Notes under the pieces: model-generated
Seen by the model: the letters and a program-made list of their open reading frames with translations, nothing else
The model's database searches: none
Told to the model about the DNA's origin: nothing
Made by a program: the position numbers and the translations under genes
Assembly (NCBI RefSeq): GCF_002094305.1
Contig: NZ_LWTX01000001.1
Span: 1,090,309-1,154,308, forward strand
Length of the DNA stretch: 64,000 bases
DNA from: Prescottella equi
GTDB lineage: Bacteria > Actinomycetota > Actinomycetes > Mycobacteriales > Mycobacteriaceae
Direction: 5' to 3'
Shown: piece by piece, positions 17,184-25,345 of the stretch
Position numbering within the stretch: the stretch's first letter is position 1
How the letters are laid out: every line of letters begins with the position of its first letter

Positions 17184-17650
17184 TCAGTCTCCGAGGATGG
17201 AGATGACGGTTGATTCTTGCGGGACGGTGAAGGCTGGGATTTGGAAAGGGGTGAGGTATTCCTCGATCCCGGGATACTCGGCACCCACATGGCCCGATCG
17301 TTCTCGTGGCGTCCGCAAGTCGCGAGTATGACGTAGGAGCCAGCGGGGACGTCGGTGAGTGTTTGTGTGGTGACTCCGGCCGGGGTAGGGCCTCCGGTCT
17401 GCCAGGGCTGGGGGCCGAGCACGACGTCAGCGACTGGTGGGAGGACACCCCCGGGCGCCTCCGCCAGGACTGTCGCACAGGACAGTTCGGTTCCGGAGTT
17501 GTTGGTGATCGTGTTGATGACGGTGGAGCCGTCGACGGCGAAGCTGTAGGTTACGTCGCCTGCGCTGGCGGCGGATGCGGCCGCCGGTGCTGCGGTTGCG
17601 AGTGGAATGGCGGCTGCTGCAATGAGCGCGGCACGGGAGGTCAGTCGCAT
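17184..17650 (-). pseudogene. Secreted protein gene with a frameshift
   Basis: From ATG 17650 the product starts with a clear signal peptide (MRLTSRAALIAAAAIPLATA, cleavage near PAAASA) and continues TNNSGTELSCATVLAEAPGG to VPAGSYVILATCGRHEN. After that the frame becomes Ser/Pro/Arg-rich and runs to 17042 without sense. In the neighbouring frame the sequence is natural: GAEYPGIEEYLTPFQIPAF, then TVPQESTVISILGD and a stop at 17184. The two halves join near 17280-17330 if one base is restored. The family (small mycobacterial-type secreted proteins with one Cys pair) has no known function. Mutation and sequencing error both remain possible. Confidence 0.65.
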
Positions 17651-17842
17651 ACGTGAGTCCTCTTCGTCCGAGATGTGCAGTGTTGATTCTTGATCTTGGC
17701 CTCACACAACCGCCGCCGGTGTGATCCTCGGTCGTTGCGGCGTCCGGCAGGACGCTCACCTGGGAATGTGTGCGGGCATCGGCGTGGCGTAGCTATGGGA
17801 CACCGACGACAGCGGCGCTGTTGCACCACTGAGGATGGCGCG

Positions 17843-18052
17843 GTGAACCCTCCACCCGGCCTCGACGGCTGGGTAGAGCTCTTTTCCGGCACCCCGACGG
17901 TTCGCCATCTGAACAGTCCCGCAACGGTATTCGTGGATGTCTCGCGCGTCTCGCCGCTGCGCGTGCGGGCTGGGGGAGTGCAGCTGGAAGCGCGGATGCA
18001 CGGGTACCTCCACTGCTGGCTCCGAATCGCTGATGACCGCTGGCTCGCATAG
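17843..18052 (+). CDS. Small hypothetical protein
   Basis: 69 residues from GTG 17843 with GAGGA seven bases upstream. The translation (VNPPPGLDGWVELFSGTPTV, SPATVFVDVSRVSPLRVRAG, LHCWLRIADDRWLA) has the mixed composition of a real protein, whereas the opposite strand gives an Arg/Pro/His-rich shadow. Family not recognised. It lies between the broken secreted-protein gene and the DUF6924 gene, in a region full of remnants, so it may itself be a fragment. Confidence 0.4.
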   Translation: MNPPPGLDGWVELFSGTPTVRHLNSPATVFVDVSRVSPLRVRAGGVQLEARMHGYLHCWLRIADDRWLA

Positions 18053-18171
18053 GTCTGCATCCGCGCCTGATCCGCCAACGGGCGCAGCGAACTCGACGTC
18101 TGTTTGTGGGTCGACGCCTCCGACGGCGCGCGCCGGTACGTGTGATGGCACCGTGTCGGGGGCGCGCGCGG

Positions 18172-19617
18172 TCAGAAACCACGGTAGACCCCGTCCGGGC
18201 CGGCGGACTCGACGAATTCGTCGAAGTCCATGTTGCTGATGGAGAGGTTGTTTTCGACGGACCACATCTGAGAGGGGATGACGCGGACGGTCTGGCCGCG
18301 GGTGCTGCCGAAGTCCTCGGGGCCGGTGTCGACGGCGAGGATCGGGTGTTCGGGGTCGGTGATGGTGGTGTGGTCGGCGATGAAGACGTAGTACGGCGGA
18401 TGGTCCCCGATGCGCTCGATCAGGTCGGGGATCGACAGTCCATTGTTCTCGGGATTGTCGATGCAGGTGAGGTCAGCCGAGAAGTCCGAGTTCTCGCCTT
18501 CTCCGGGTGCCATTGCGGCCGCGGCGGCTTCACGCCACTTCGCGTCGTCGCTGAAGTCTGTTCGGATCAGGAGGGAGACGCCCCCGTCGCCGCCGAGATA
18601 GTCAGCGAGTCGGCGTCCGGTCCCGAGCATCCGGGTCAGTTTGGCATCGGCCTGTTCGGCGGCCTCCAGGTCGATTGCCTCGCGAATCTGATCGGCCGGG
18701 GTAGAGGGCAGATCCGCGGGAACGATCGAGGCGATGATGCGTTCGCAGTCGCCGGTGTCGATCGGCGTGTGACTGCGGATCTCGTAGGTCCACGGGCCGA
18801 CCGTGGCGCGGTGCATCAGTGGGGTCCGGGTGCTCAATTCGCCTGCAGGCTCGCCGAGTTCGGTCACCCATTGCCGCAGCGTGAAATCCTGATAGTTGGG
18901 CATGACCTGCAGATTCAATGCCCCGGTGCGAGGATCGCCGTCGATGGGCCGGGCCTGGATCTTCCCCGGTGTCCAGGTGACCTGCGCGGCCGGCATCTGG
19001 GACAGCGCCTGCATCTTCGCTTCGTACTCACGCTGACCTGCGTTGGCGAGGTCTTCCTCGTCCCGGGTGGGTCCGGTCCAGGTGAACAAGGCAGGGTCGA
19101 AGGGCTCGTCGATCAGGGGGTCTGAGAGTTCCAGGGCAAGACCTGGCGTCGATCGGGACAGTGCGACACCGGTTTCCGCGTCGATGGCGTAAGTGACAAT
19201 ACGGCCCGTGCGGTTGATGGACTGGTCTGTGAACTGCACTTCCCAGCCGGTGCGGCCGCGCACGTCGACTTCTCGCGGCGAGGTGGGTTCATCCAACTGA
19301 GCGGGAACACCCTGCTCCTGCGGCAACCACATCGAGTACGCCTGCAGGAGGAGGGAGGGTGCGTGACCGGTCATCATCACCCACCGATGCGGGGACTTCA
19401 CCACATGCACCATGATTCCGTCGTCGCCGCGGCGGTACTCGTCAGTCGCGTTCTCGATGTAGGTGACCTCACCGGAGGCGTTCTCGATCCGCCACGAGGT
19501 CGGCGGCTGAAACCACACCTTGCCCGTATACGTGCCGTCGGCCCACGTCTCGGCACGCACCGATCGACCCATCGTGCTGTAGCTCAGTCCGCGCACCTGC
19601 GGCCACGTCATCGACAT
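18172..19617 (-). CDS. Large protein with C-terminal DUF6924 domain
   Basis: 481 residues from ATG 19617 (weak GGGCGA ribosome site); the frame stays open upstream only because it enters a transposon-gene remnant. The C-terminal 130 residues are a DUF6924 domain: SLLIRTDFSDDAKWREAAAA, YYVFIADHTTITDPEHPILA and VIPSQMWSVENNLSISNMDF ending GVYRGF. Two N-terminal regions precede it: residues 1-200 are beta-rich (TYTGKVWFQPPTSWRIE, MVHVVKSPHRWVMMTG, WEVQFTDQSINRTGRIVTYA) and resemble LolA/LppX-type sheets, while the middle has a second sheet (FTLRQWVTELGEPAGE). No signal peptide or membrane segment. DUF6924 is common in actinobacteria and often near polymorphic-toxin immunity genes; that link is inference. 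Confidence 0.75.
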   Translation of the reverse strand: MSMTWPQVRGLSYSTMGRSVRAETWADGTYTGKVWFQPPTSWRIENASGEVTYIENATDEYRRGDDGIMVHVVKSPHRWVMMTGHAPSLLLQAYSMWLPQEQGVPAQLDEPTSPREVDVRGRTGWEVQFTDQSINRTGRIVTYAIDAETGVALSRSTPGLALELSDPLIDEPFDPALFTWTGPTRDEEDLANAGQREYEAKMQALSQMPAAQVTWTPGKIQARPIDGDPRTGALNLQVMPNYQDFTLRQWVTELGEPAGELSTRTPLMHRATVGPWTYEIRSHTPIDTGDCERIIASIVPADLPSTPADQIREAIDLEAAEQADAKLTRMLGTGRRLADYLGGDGGVSLLIRTDFSDDAKWREAAAAAMAPGEGENSDFSADLTCIDNPENNGLSIPDLIERIGDHPPYYVFIADHTTITDPEHPILAVDTGPEDFGSTRGQTVRVIPSQMWSVENNLSISNMDFDEFVESAGPDGVYRGF

Positions 19618-19662
19618 TCGCCCAATGTATCCGGCACCCCAGAACTCGGCCGCGCGTGCGTA

Positions 19663-20229
19663 CGGTAGTGGTGGGCGAACCTGACACGGCTGTAAAGCTG
19701 GGCGTGGCAGGAGAAGCCATTTTCGATGCCTGGCATCCCCGATGAAGATCAGTCCGTGGTTGCCCCGGTCGTATTCGTCGCGGAGCATCTCGAGGGCGCT
19801 GGAGGTCAGGTGTTCGGATTCGTCGATGATGCGGAGTTGGATGCGGTCGCCGCGGGCGGAGGGGTCGGTGTGCTCACCGATGCAGACGCTGGCGTGGGTG
19901 GTGATGCGGGCGAGGTCTTCGTGGATGCGTCGGACGGTGGTGCCAGCGTAGAGGGTGTAGACGATGGTGCGGTTGCGTGCGCGTGCGCGTGCGGCGCTGA
20001 TGGGGCGTTCAGCGTCCTTGTCGCGTGGTCCCCATTCTTCGAGGAGTGGTTCGGCTTTGTCCCAGCGGGCGTGGCGGCGGGCAGAGAGGGTTTTGCCGAC
20101 TCCGGCTGGGCGTAGCAGATTCCGATGGTCGCCTCGCGGCGGACGGTGTCGGCGAACTCGGCGAACCCGACGGTGTGCTTTGGTGGTGATGAAGGTGTCC
20201 GTCGGTGTCCGAACTCGCGGCAAGGACAG
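19663..20229 (-). pseudogene. AAA ATPase of a transposon helper (TniB/IstB-like), frameshifted remnant
   Basis: Pieces of one protein appear in three frames. In order on the minus strand: RTPTDTFITTK, then in another frame FAEFADTVRREATIGICY, then back to AGVGKTLSARRHARWDKAEP (Walker A, GVGKT), TIVYTLYAGTTVRRIHEDLA, EHTDPSARGDRIQLRIIDES (Walker B) and LEMLRDEYDRGNHGLIFIG, and in a third frame GMPGIEN...HAQLYSRVRFAHHYR. This order is that of the ATP-binding helper of DDE transposons and related mobile elements. At least three single-base changes break it, and both ends are missing. No transposase or terminal repeats were found nearby, so only this gene is left of the element. Confidence 0.7.
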
Positions 20230-20280
20230 CGCCACCACCCGCACGAACGCTCGGCAGGGATGGCATATCGGGCGCGGGAC

Positions 20281-20669
20281 GGCTCATTTGTCAATGAGTC
20301 TTGGACGTAGGCCATTGCCTGTTGCGCGCCAGGGTCGGCGAACCTCTGCGCGAGGTCGGCCGGGGCAACGTCCTCGAACCGCTCGTGAACCCACCACAGG
20401 TGACCTTGGGGATCGCGAACGCGGGCCTCCCGCTCGCCGAAGGCCGATTCGGTTGGCTGAGTCAAAAGTCGAGCACCAGCTTCTACTGCACGGTCGACAG
20501 CCTCGACGTGACCAATGCGTCCGTCGGGTCCGAGCATCCGCGAGCCGGGGGTCTCGTACGCTTGAATCGCTGCTTCTAGGAACGCGATCTCAGCTTCGGT
20601 ATTGTCGCTGATCACCCAGGGATCCACCCGGGAGTAGCGCGGGGGAACGTTCACTTCTGTTGGTTCCAC
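20281..20669 (-). pseudogene. Glyoxalase/VOC-family gene with its middle deleted
   Basis: From ATG 20669 the frame begins VDPWVISDNTEAEIAFLEAA and ETPGSRMLGPDGRIGHVE, as in PhnB-like VOC proteins. It then jumps to AVDRAVEAGARLLTQPTESA and GEREARVRDPQGHLWWVHER, the end of the same domain. The segment between the two, about 40-50 residues including a central strand and usually a metal ligand, is missing without a frame change. After AMAYVQDSLTNEP the frame runs on into the AAA remnant instead of stopping, so the 3' end was cut at about 20281. A non-functional, element-disrupted copy is the simplest reading. Confidence 0.6.
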
Positions 20670-20980
20670 TCATGAGGCGATCATTCCTGAGGCAACCGAC
20701 AGACGTGCGACAGACGTGATGCCCAGGGGACCTCTCCGCGCGTCCCGATAGACCAACCTCCACCGGACACACTCACTCCCGACCTGGGTGCGACTTCCGC
20801 GGTTGGATGGCGGGGTTCTTCCGACGCGTCGTGGCGGGACGTTGCTGCGCTCGATCGCCACTGGGGCTCGCGCTCCGCAAGGGGATCGTCCTCGCGGTGA
20901 CCCGGCGTAGGTCATCGGAGCGACGGCGGGGTCAGCGGGCGGCAGTTCGACGAACCCATACTTCTCGCAGAACTGCTTGG
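20670..20980 (-). other. 311-base gap with a possible acetyltransferase end fragment
   Basis: No complete gene. On the minus strand around 20985-20890 one frame reads KQFCEKYGFVELPPADPAVA followed by PMTYAG, which resembles the C-terminal KYGF-x-LP-xDP end of GNAT acetyltransferases. It has no start, and its upstream part overlaps the 3' end of the membrane protein gene. The rest of the gap shows nothing recognisable. Confidence 0.3.
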
Positions 20981-21337
20981 TCAGGGCCCGCCAGAGAGGC
21001 TGTATTCGAAGTAGCGGTCGCCCCATTTGAGGTAGGCACGGGTGGTGGCTTGGCCGCGGATTTCGTCGTTCTGGAATTGGTAGATGGGGTGGCGGGGCCA
21101 GAGGTTGCTGACATGTTCGAGGGTGTATTCGGCGTGCCTCGGTCGGCGGATCTCGTCGCGCTCGTGGCTCCGGCTGTTGCTGAGGAGGTATGTGCGGCCG
21201 AGGGATTCGAGTCGTTCGGGTGGGGTGAAGATATTGATGCTGTGGTAGATGAACATCGTGTAGAGGATCCCGGCGGCGAGCAGCGCGGTGAGGATGAGGA
21301 CCCCGTATCGCAGTGTGCGGCGCAACGTTGTCGACAT
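20981..21337 (-). CDS. Small membrane-anchored protein of unknown family
   Basis: 118 residues from ATG 21337. One N-terminal membrane segment (YGVLILTALLAAGILYTMFI, residues 11-30) precedes a charged extracellular or cytoplasmic part (ERLESLGRTYLLSNSRSHER, HPIYQFQNDEIRGQATTRAY, WGDRYFEYSL). Amino-acid composition is natural and richer in Tyr, Asn and Ile than the genome average suggested by the neighbours, which fits acquired DNA. Function not recognised. Confidence 0.6.
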   Translation of the reverse strand: MSTTLRRTLRYGVLILTALLAAGILYTMFIYHSINIFTPPERLESLGRTYLLSNSRSHERDEIRRPRHAEYTLEHVSNLWPRHPIYQFQNDEIRGQATTRAYLKWGDRYFEYSLSGGP

Positions 21338-21382
21338 GTGGGCACAGTATGTCGTCCGTAGCCGGAACCGCCGGATTCCAAC

Positions 21383-21529
21383 CTACTTGTCATCACCGTC
21401 GGCCATCGGTGGGAAGGGTGCGTCGAGGACCCGTTGCTGGCCCCGCAACAGGGAGAGGGTGTAGGTATTGCCTATCGTCAGGGTGATCAACGGTGCCGCG
21501 TCGGCGACGCCGGTGGGGCCCGGCGGCGA
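21383..21529 (-). other. Possible gene remnant without start
   Basis: Between an in-frame TGA and the TAG at 21385-21383 the minus strand reads GPTGVADAAPLITLTIGNTY, then TLSLLRGQQRVLDAPFPPMA and DGDDK. The composition is that of a real protein end and differs from the Arg-rich alternatives, but no start codon or ribosome site is visible. It may be the tail of a lost gene. Not recognised. Confidence 0.25.
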
Positions 21530-21598
21530 TCAGCTGTGACGGAAGTCGGATCATGGCGCGATCCTCGGAGACCGTGCTCCGACCTCCGTGCGATGGAA

Positions 21599-22285
21599 CT
21601 ACGGATGTGTCGTTCCGTGCTCCACCTGCCCGGCCTCGACGAGTGCGCGCGAGACCGCTGCGTCGATGCGGGTGTTGCCCTCGTTCAGTTCGAGGATCTG
21701 TCTGCCGATACGGGGTTCGTGCAGAATGTGGGCGAGCGTCGCGGCCACGTCGCCTCGGCTGATTCGACCGTGCAGTTCGGCGGGGCCGAGGGCGACGAGC
21801 CCGGTTTCGGCGTCGTCCGTCAGCAGAGAGGGGCGCAGGATCACCCAGTCCAGTCCGCTGCGGGTGAGTACGACCTCCGCCTCCTTCTTCACGGAGAAGT
21901 AGTACTCCTCGTCTGCCGGAAGGCTGCGCTCTCTCCACGCCTCGGGGAACACGGACACGAGCGCCACCCGGCCGACGCCGGCCAGGCGCGCCGCTTCGAT
22001 GGTCTTGGCGACCCCCTCCCGGTCGACAGCCTCGGTGACACCTCGTTTTCCACCGTTCGATCCCGCGGCGAATACGATCACGTCCGCGTCGGCGATGGCC
22101 GATGCGAGGTCGTGCGGCGTCATCGCACCGAGTTCCGCGACGACAGTCTCGATATTGACTGCAGCGAACTTCTCCTGGTCACGGGTCGACCGCGTCAGGC
22201 CCCTGACGGTGTCGCCTCGGCCCGCTAGTCGCTCAGCGAGTAGCCGACCGACTCTCCCGGTGATTCCGATGACAAAAACGTTCAT
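21599..22285 (-). CDS. NAD(P)-binding atypical SDR (NmrA/YwnB-like)
   Basis: 228 residues from ATG 22285, overlapping the stop of the alpha/beta hydrolase gene (ATGA), so the two form an operon. The N-terminal VFVIGITGRVGRLLAERLAG is the GxxGxxG nucleotide site of atypical SDRs; ADVIVFAAGSNGGKRG and SVKKEAEVVLTRSGLDWVIL (YY-x3-K-like FSVKKEAE) and RPSLLTD follow. Members are quinone reductases, nucleoside-diphosphate-sugar epimerase relatives or redox sensors. Its partner hydrolase suggests a small detoxification operon controlled with the divergent CGNR regulator. Confidence 0.88.
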   Translation of the reverse strand: MNVFVIGITGRVGRLLAERLAGRGDTVRGLTRSTRDQEKFAAVNIETVVAELGAMTPHDLASAIADADVIVFAAGSNGGKRGVTEAVDREGVAKTIEAARLAGVGRVALVSVFPEAWRERSLPADEEYYFSVKKEAEVVLTRSGLDWVILRPSLLTDDAETGLVALGPAELHGRISRGDVAATLAHILHEPRIGRQILELNEGNTRIDAAVSRALVEAGQVEHGTTHP

Positions 22286-23160
22286 CGGCGTGCCATATCG
22301 AAAGTCTCGCTTCGCCATTCGTCGATGACGCGGACAACATCGTCGAGGTGCGACTCGAGGAGGAAATGGCCGCCGTCCATCAGCTCGATGCGCGCATGGG
22401 GCACGTCCTTCCGGAAGGCCTCGGCACCGGCGGGCCCGAAGATCTCGTCGTTCCTCCCCCACACTGCGAGTACGGGAATCCGGGCGGTGCGCAACCAGTC
22501 GTGCACCGCAGGGTACAGCTGTCGATTGGTCGCGTAGTCGGCGAACAGGTCCAGCTGAGCACGGTCGGATCCCGGGCGACCGAGCAGAGCGAGGTCGTGT
22601 TCCCAGGCGTCGGGGTCGACGGTCGTCTGGTCGGCGACTCCGTGCTTGTACTGCCATTCCACCGCCTCTCGCTCGAGTGCGGGTCGCAACGCGGTTTCGT
22701 GCTCGACGGACCGATCGGCGCCGTAAGCCCAGATCGGTTCCCAGAACGCCGGCACGAAACCTTCCTCGTACGCATTACCGCTCTGCGAGATGACGGCCTC
22801 GACCGACCGCGGCTCGGCCAACGCCAGGCGCCAGGCGATCGGTGCGCCGTAGTCCTGTACGTACACGGTGTATTTCGCGACACCGATCGTCGTCAGAAAG
22901 GCGCGCGTCACGTTCGCCAGGGACTCGAACGAGTAGTCGAAGTCATCGACGGAAGGAGCCGACGAGCGGCCGAACCCGATGTGGTCGGGAGCGATCACCC
23001 GATACGTGCCCGCAAGCGCCGGGATGAGGCGGCGAAACATGTGCGAGCTGGTCGGGTATCCGTGCAGCAGAAGGAGAACGGGCGCATCCGGGGATCCTGA
23101 TTCACGGTAGAAGACCTCGTGGTCGCCGACGGCGACGGTGCGGTGGTGGACAACACTCAT
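22282..23160 (-). CDS. Alpha/beta hydrolase, haloalkane dehalogenase/epoxide hydrolase-like
   Basis: 292 residues from ATG 23160 (AAGGGG eight bases upstream). It has the oxyanion loop LLLLHGYPTSSHMFR, PDHIGFGRS, the nucleophile elbow VQDYGAPIAW with Asp as nucleophile (as in dehalogenases and epoxide hydrolases), VWGRNDEIFGPAG and the catalytic His in DGGHFLLESH. Cytoplasmic. It is first of a two-gene operon and is read divergently from a CGNR-type regulator across an AT-rich 80-base gap, which is often the layout of a regulator and its target. Substrate unknown. Confidence 0.88.
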   Translation of the reverse strand: MSVVHHRTVAVGDHEVFYRESGSPDAPVLLLLHGYPTSSHMFRRLIPALAGTYRVIAPDHIGFGRSSAPSVDDFDYSFESLANVTRAFLTTIGVAKYTVYVQDYGAPIAWRLALAEPRSVEAVISQSGNAYEEGFVPAFWEPIWAYGADRSVEHETALRPALEREAVEWQYKHGVADQTTVDPDAWEHDLALLGRPGSDRAQLDLFADYATNRQLYPAVHDWLRTARIPVLAVWGRNDEIFGPAGAEAFRKDVPHARIELMDGGHFLLESHLDDVVRVIDEWRSETFDMARR

Positions 23161-23243
23161 GACTAACCCCTTAATTAGGTTTAACTGGTTAGCACGACGG
23201 TAGCATGAGGAGTAGACCGACGCGACCGGAGGAAGGGGTGCAA

Positions 23244-23741
23244 GTGGTTCAGGACGAGGATCTGCTGTTGGCATTGCTGAACAGCGCGCCGATCGTCGAC
23301 GGCAAGAAGGTCGACAACCTGCCAGGTTCAGCCGGTCGCGAGTTGACCCAGCAGTTCGGTGGAACGGGGTCGCAGACCGAGATCGCGCACCTCCAGCGGA
23401 TGCGGAACGCCCTGCACGACGTAATTCGCGACCAGGCCGACGCCCATGCAGCCCTCGACTCACTGCTTCGCGACGCGTTTCTCACCCCCGAGGTCGGGCC
23501 CACCGGGATCAAGTGGGAGTTGCAGACTTCCCCGGACGAACGGCTCGCGGTTCGTGCCGCGATGGCCTGGTCCGAGGTCACGGAGCGAATGCCCGGCCGA
23601 CTTCGCCCCTGCGCCAACACCGAGTGCAACCTCTTCCTCATCGACCACAGTCGTCCAGGAAGCGCCAAGTGGTGCTCCATGAGCACCTGCGGGAACAGGA
23701 TGAAGGTGCGCACACACGCCCACCGCAGACGGGAGGTCTGA
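23244..23741 (+). CDS. CGNR zinc-finger putative transcription regulator
   Basis: 165 residues if GTG 23244 is the start, which has GGAGGAAGG seven bases upstream; ATG 23205 would add 13 residues but has no ribosome site. The N-terminal stress-induced-regulator domain begins DEDLLLALLNSAPIVDGKKV, and the C-terminal zinc site is RPCANTECNLFLIDHSRPGS followed by WCSMSTCGNRMK (four Cys). Such proteins are presumed DNA-binding regulators. The 83-base divergent gap contains TTAATTAGGTTTAACTGGTT, unusually AT-rich and a likely operator. A broken relative sits at 12847. Confidence 0.82.
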   Translation: MVQDEDLLLALLNSAPIVDGKKVDNLPGSAGRELTQQFGGTGSQTEIAHLQRMRNALHDVIRDQADAHAALDSLLRDAFLTPEVGPTGIKWELQTSPDERLAVRAAMAWSEVTERMPGRLRPCANTECNLFLIDHSRPGSAKWCSMSTCGNRMKVRTHAHRRREV

Positions 23742-23828
23742 CGCGCCGAGTAGCGCACACGCGGCAGCGCGCCGAAGTCGACGGCCACAGCCGGCACATC
23801 CGTGGCTACCAACCCGCGGGCGCCCCGG

Positions 23829-24278
23829 TCAGACGCCGACGTCGTCGTGCAGACCCCGGTGGGCAAGTATCTGCGGCATGTGATCCTGGGCCCAACTTCG
23901 CAGGCCTCGGGTCACCTGGTGGAGCGATCGACCGAGGTCGGTCAGCTCGTAGGAAACGGTGACCGGCACCGTCGGTATGACGGTGCGCGTGATCAGACCG
24001 TCACGCTCGAGTGCTCGCAACGTCTGCGTCAACATCTTCTGACTGACGCCGGCCAGTATCCGCGCAATCTCGGAGTAGCGCAGCGCCTTTGCGGCGTCTG
24101 CCGTATCGACTTCCGTGCTCCCGCGATCCGACGCCTCGCCACCGAGAGCACACAGGACCAGAACGACCCACTTGTCGGAGATCCGGTCGAGCAGTTGCCG
24201 ACTCGGACACTGCGCCAGAAACGCGTTGTACTGCGCCTTCTCCACCGCTCGCTTCTGGGCCGCGCTCGTCGTTGCCAA
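23829..24278 (-). CDS. HxlR-family transcription regulator
   Basis: 149 residues from TTG 24278 with AGAGGAAG nine bases upstream; GTG 24311 is an alternative (160 residues), but it would overlap the palindrome at 24301-24327. The winged helix shows CPSRQLLDRISDKWVVLVLC (family hallmark C-P ... ISDKW), RYSEIARILAGVSQKMLTQT (recognition helix) and RALERDGLITRTVIPTVPVT. An N-terminal Cys may sense oxidants or electrophiles, as in other HxlR/YodB proteins. An insert of about 15 residues (GEASDRGSTEVDTAD) between helices is unusual. Likely controls the divergent aldo/keto reductase. Confidence 0.88.
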   Translation of the reverse strand: MATTSAAQKRAVEKAQYNAFLAQCPSRQLLDRISDKWVVLVLCALGGEASDRGSTEVDTADAAKALRYSEIARILAGVSQKMLTQTLRALERDGLITRTVIPTVPVTVSYELTDLGRSLHQVTRGLRSWAQDHMPQILAHRGLHDDVGV

Positions 24279-24300
24279 TTCGATCCGCTTCCTCTCGAGT

Positions 24301-24327
24301 AAGTTACGCACTTCGAGGTGCCTACTT
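24301..24327. promoter_or_regulatory. Inverted repeat between hxlR-type gene and aldo/keto reductase gene
   Basis: AAGTTACGCAC at 24301-24311 and GTGCCTACTT at 24318-24327 form an imperfect inverted repeat (right arm reversed: AAGTAGGCAC) with a six-base centre. It lies just upstream of the proposed regulator start and about 80 bases before the reductase start, where an HxlR dimer would be expected to bind. Inference from position. Confidence 0.45.
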
Positions 24328-24405
24328 CCACACGGGAAGCGACTCTTCGATGATGGTCGTCGGTGGCGGCGAGCGCCACCTCGGATCAAGGAACAGGCGA
24401 ATACG

Positions 24406-25278
24406 ATGGAAGCACTCGACACTTCACTTCCCGGCGGCACTTGGACTCTCGGCGACTCTGTCGTCACCAGGTTCGGCTACGGCGCAATGCAGCTCGCGGG
24501 TCCCGGAGCCATGGGTTCACCCGCCGACCGCGACGGCGCTCTGGCCGTTCTCCGGGAGGCCGTGGCAGCCGGCATCACCCACATCGACACCAGCGACGCA
24601 TACGGCCCCCGGATCACGAACGAGCTGATCGGCGAAGCCCTCCGCCCCTACCCCGACTCACTGTTCATCGCCACGAAGGTGGGCGCGACGCGCGACGCCC
24701 GAGGCGGGTGGCCCGTCGCCCGACGACCAGAAGAGGTTCGTAGGCAGGTGCAGCAGAACCTTCGGTCCCTGGGGGTCGAGGTTCTCGATCTCGTCAACCT
24801 GAGGATGGGCGACGCGACCGGCCCGCAACCCGGCTCCCTCGCAGAAGCGTTCGGCACGCTCTCGGAACTGCAGGAAGAGGGTCTGATCAGACATCTCGGG
24901 GTCAGCAACGTCACCCCCGCGCAGGTCGCCGAGGCGCAGGACATCGCCCCGATCGTGTGCGTTCAGAACATGTACAACCTCACGCACCGCTACGACGACG
25001 TCTTGATCGACCAACTCGCCGAACAGGGCATCGCCTATGTGCCGTTCTTTCCGCTGGGCGGGTTCGCGCCGCTGCAGTCCGAAAGGCTCTCGGCGGTGTC
25101 GGAAGAGCTCGAGGCGGCGCCGATGGCGGTGGCTCTCGCGTGGCTCCTGCAGCGATCCCCGAACATCTTGCTGATCCCGGGCACATCGTCGACGGCACAC
25201 CTCCACGAAAACATCACCGGCGCGGCGCTTTCACTTCCCGAGGACGCCGTGACCGAGCTGGACAGGATCGGTCGCTGA
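24406..25278 (+). CDS. Aldo/keto reductase
   Basis: 290 residues from ATG 24406; the ribosome site is weak (AAGGA about 14 bases upstream). It shows the AKR (beta/alpha)8 signatures: VVTRFGYGAMQLAGPGAMGS, THIDTSDAYGPRITNELIGE (Asp and catalytic Tyr), FIATKVGATRDARGGW (catalytic Lys), GVSNVTPAQVAEAQ and IPGTSSTAHLHENITGAALS (NADPH site). The likely role is reduction of reactive aldehydes or ketones with NADPH. Divergent HxlR regulator suggests induction by an electrophile. Confidence 0.92.
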   Translation: MEALDTSLPGGTWTLGDSVVTRFGYGAMQLAGPGAMGSPADRDGALAVLREAVAAGITHIDTSDAYGPRITNELIGEALRPYPDSLFIATKVGATRDARGGWPVARRPEEVRRQVQQNLRSLGVEVLDLVNLRMGDATGPQPGSLAEAFGTLSELQEEGLIRHLGVSNVTPAQVAEAQDIAPIVCVQNMYNLTHRYDDVLIDQLAEQGIAYVPFFPLGGFAPLQSERLSAVSEELEAAPMAVALAWLLQRSPNILLIPGTSSTAHLHENITGAALSLPEDAVTELDRIGR

Positions 25279-25305
25279 CCCCCGGACGGCAGCGCTCCAG
25301 CGGCC

Positions 25306-25327
25306 TTTTGGACAGCTGAGTACATAA
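25306..25327 (+). promoter_or_regulatory. Promoter/operator of the TetR gene, repeated before the exporter gene
   Basis: TTTTGGAC-N7-TACATAA. The same two boxes with identical spacing recur at 25984-26005 in front of the exporter gene. TTGGAC and TACATAAT sit as overlapping -35/-10-like elements close to the start, so the motif could be both promoter and TetR operator. Confidence 0.55.
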
Positions 25328-25345
25328 TCGTGTAGCGTGGCGGGC

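Noticed and set aside
18172..20244. A 690-residue fusion of an AAA ATPase and a DUF6924 protein
   Set aside because: The AAA part is interrupted by frameshifts and lacks its ends; the in-frame junction is accidental.
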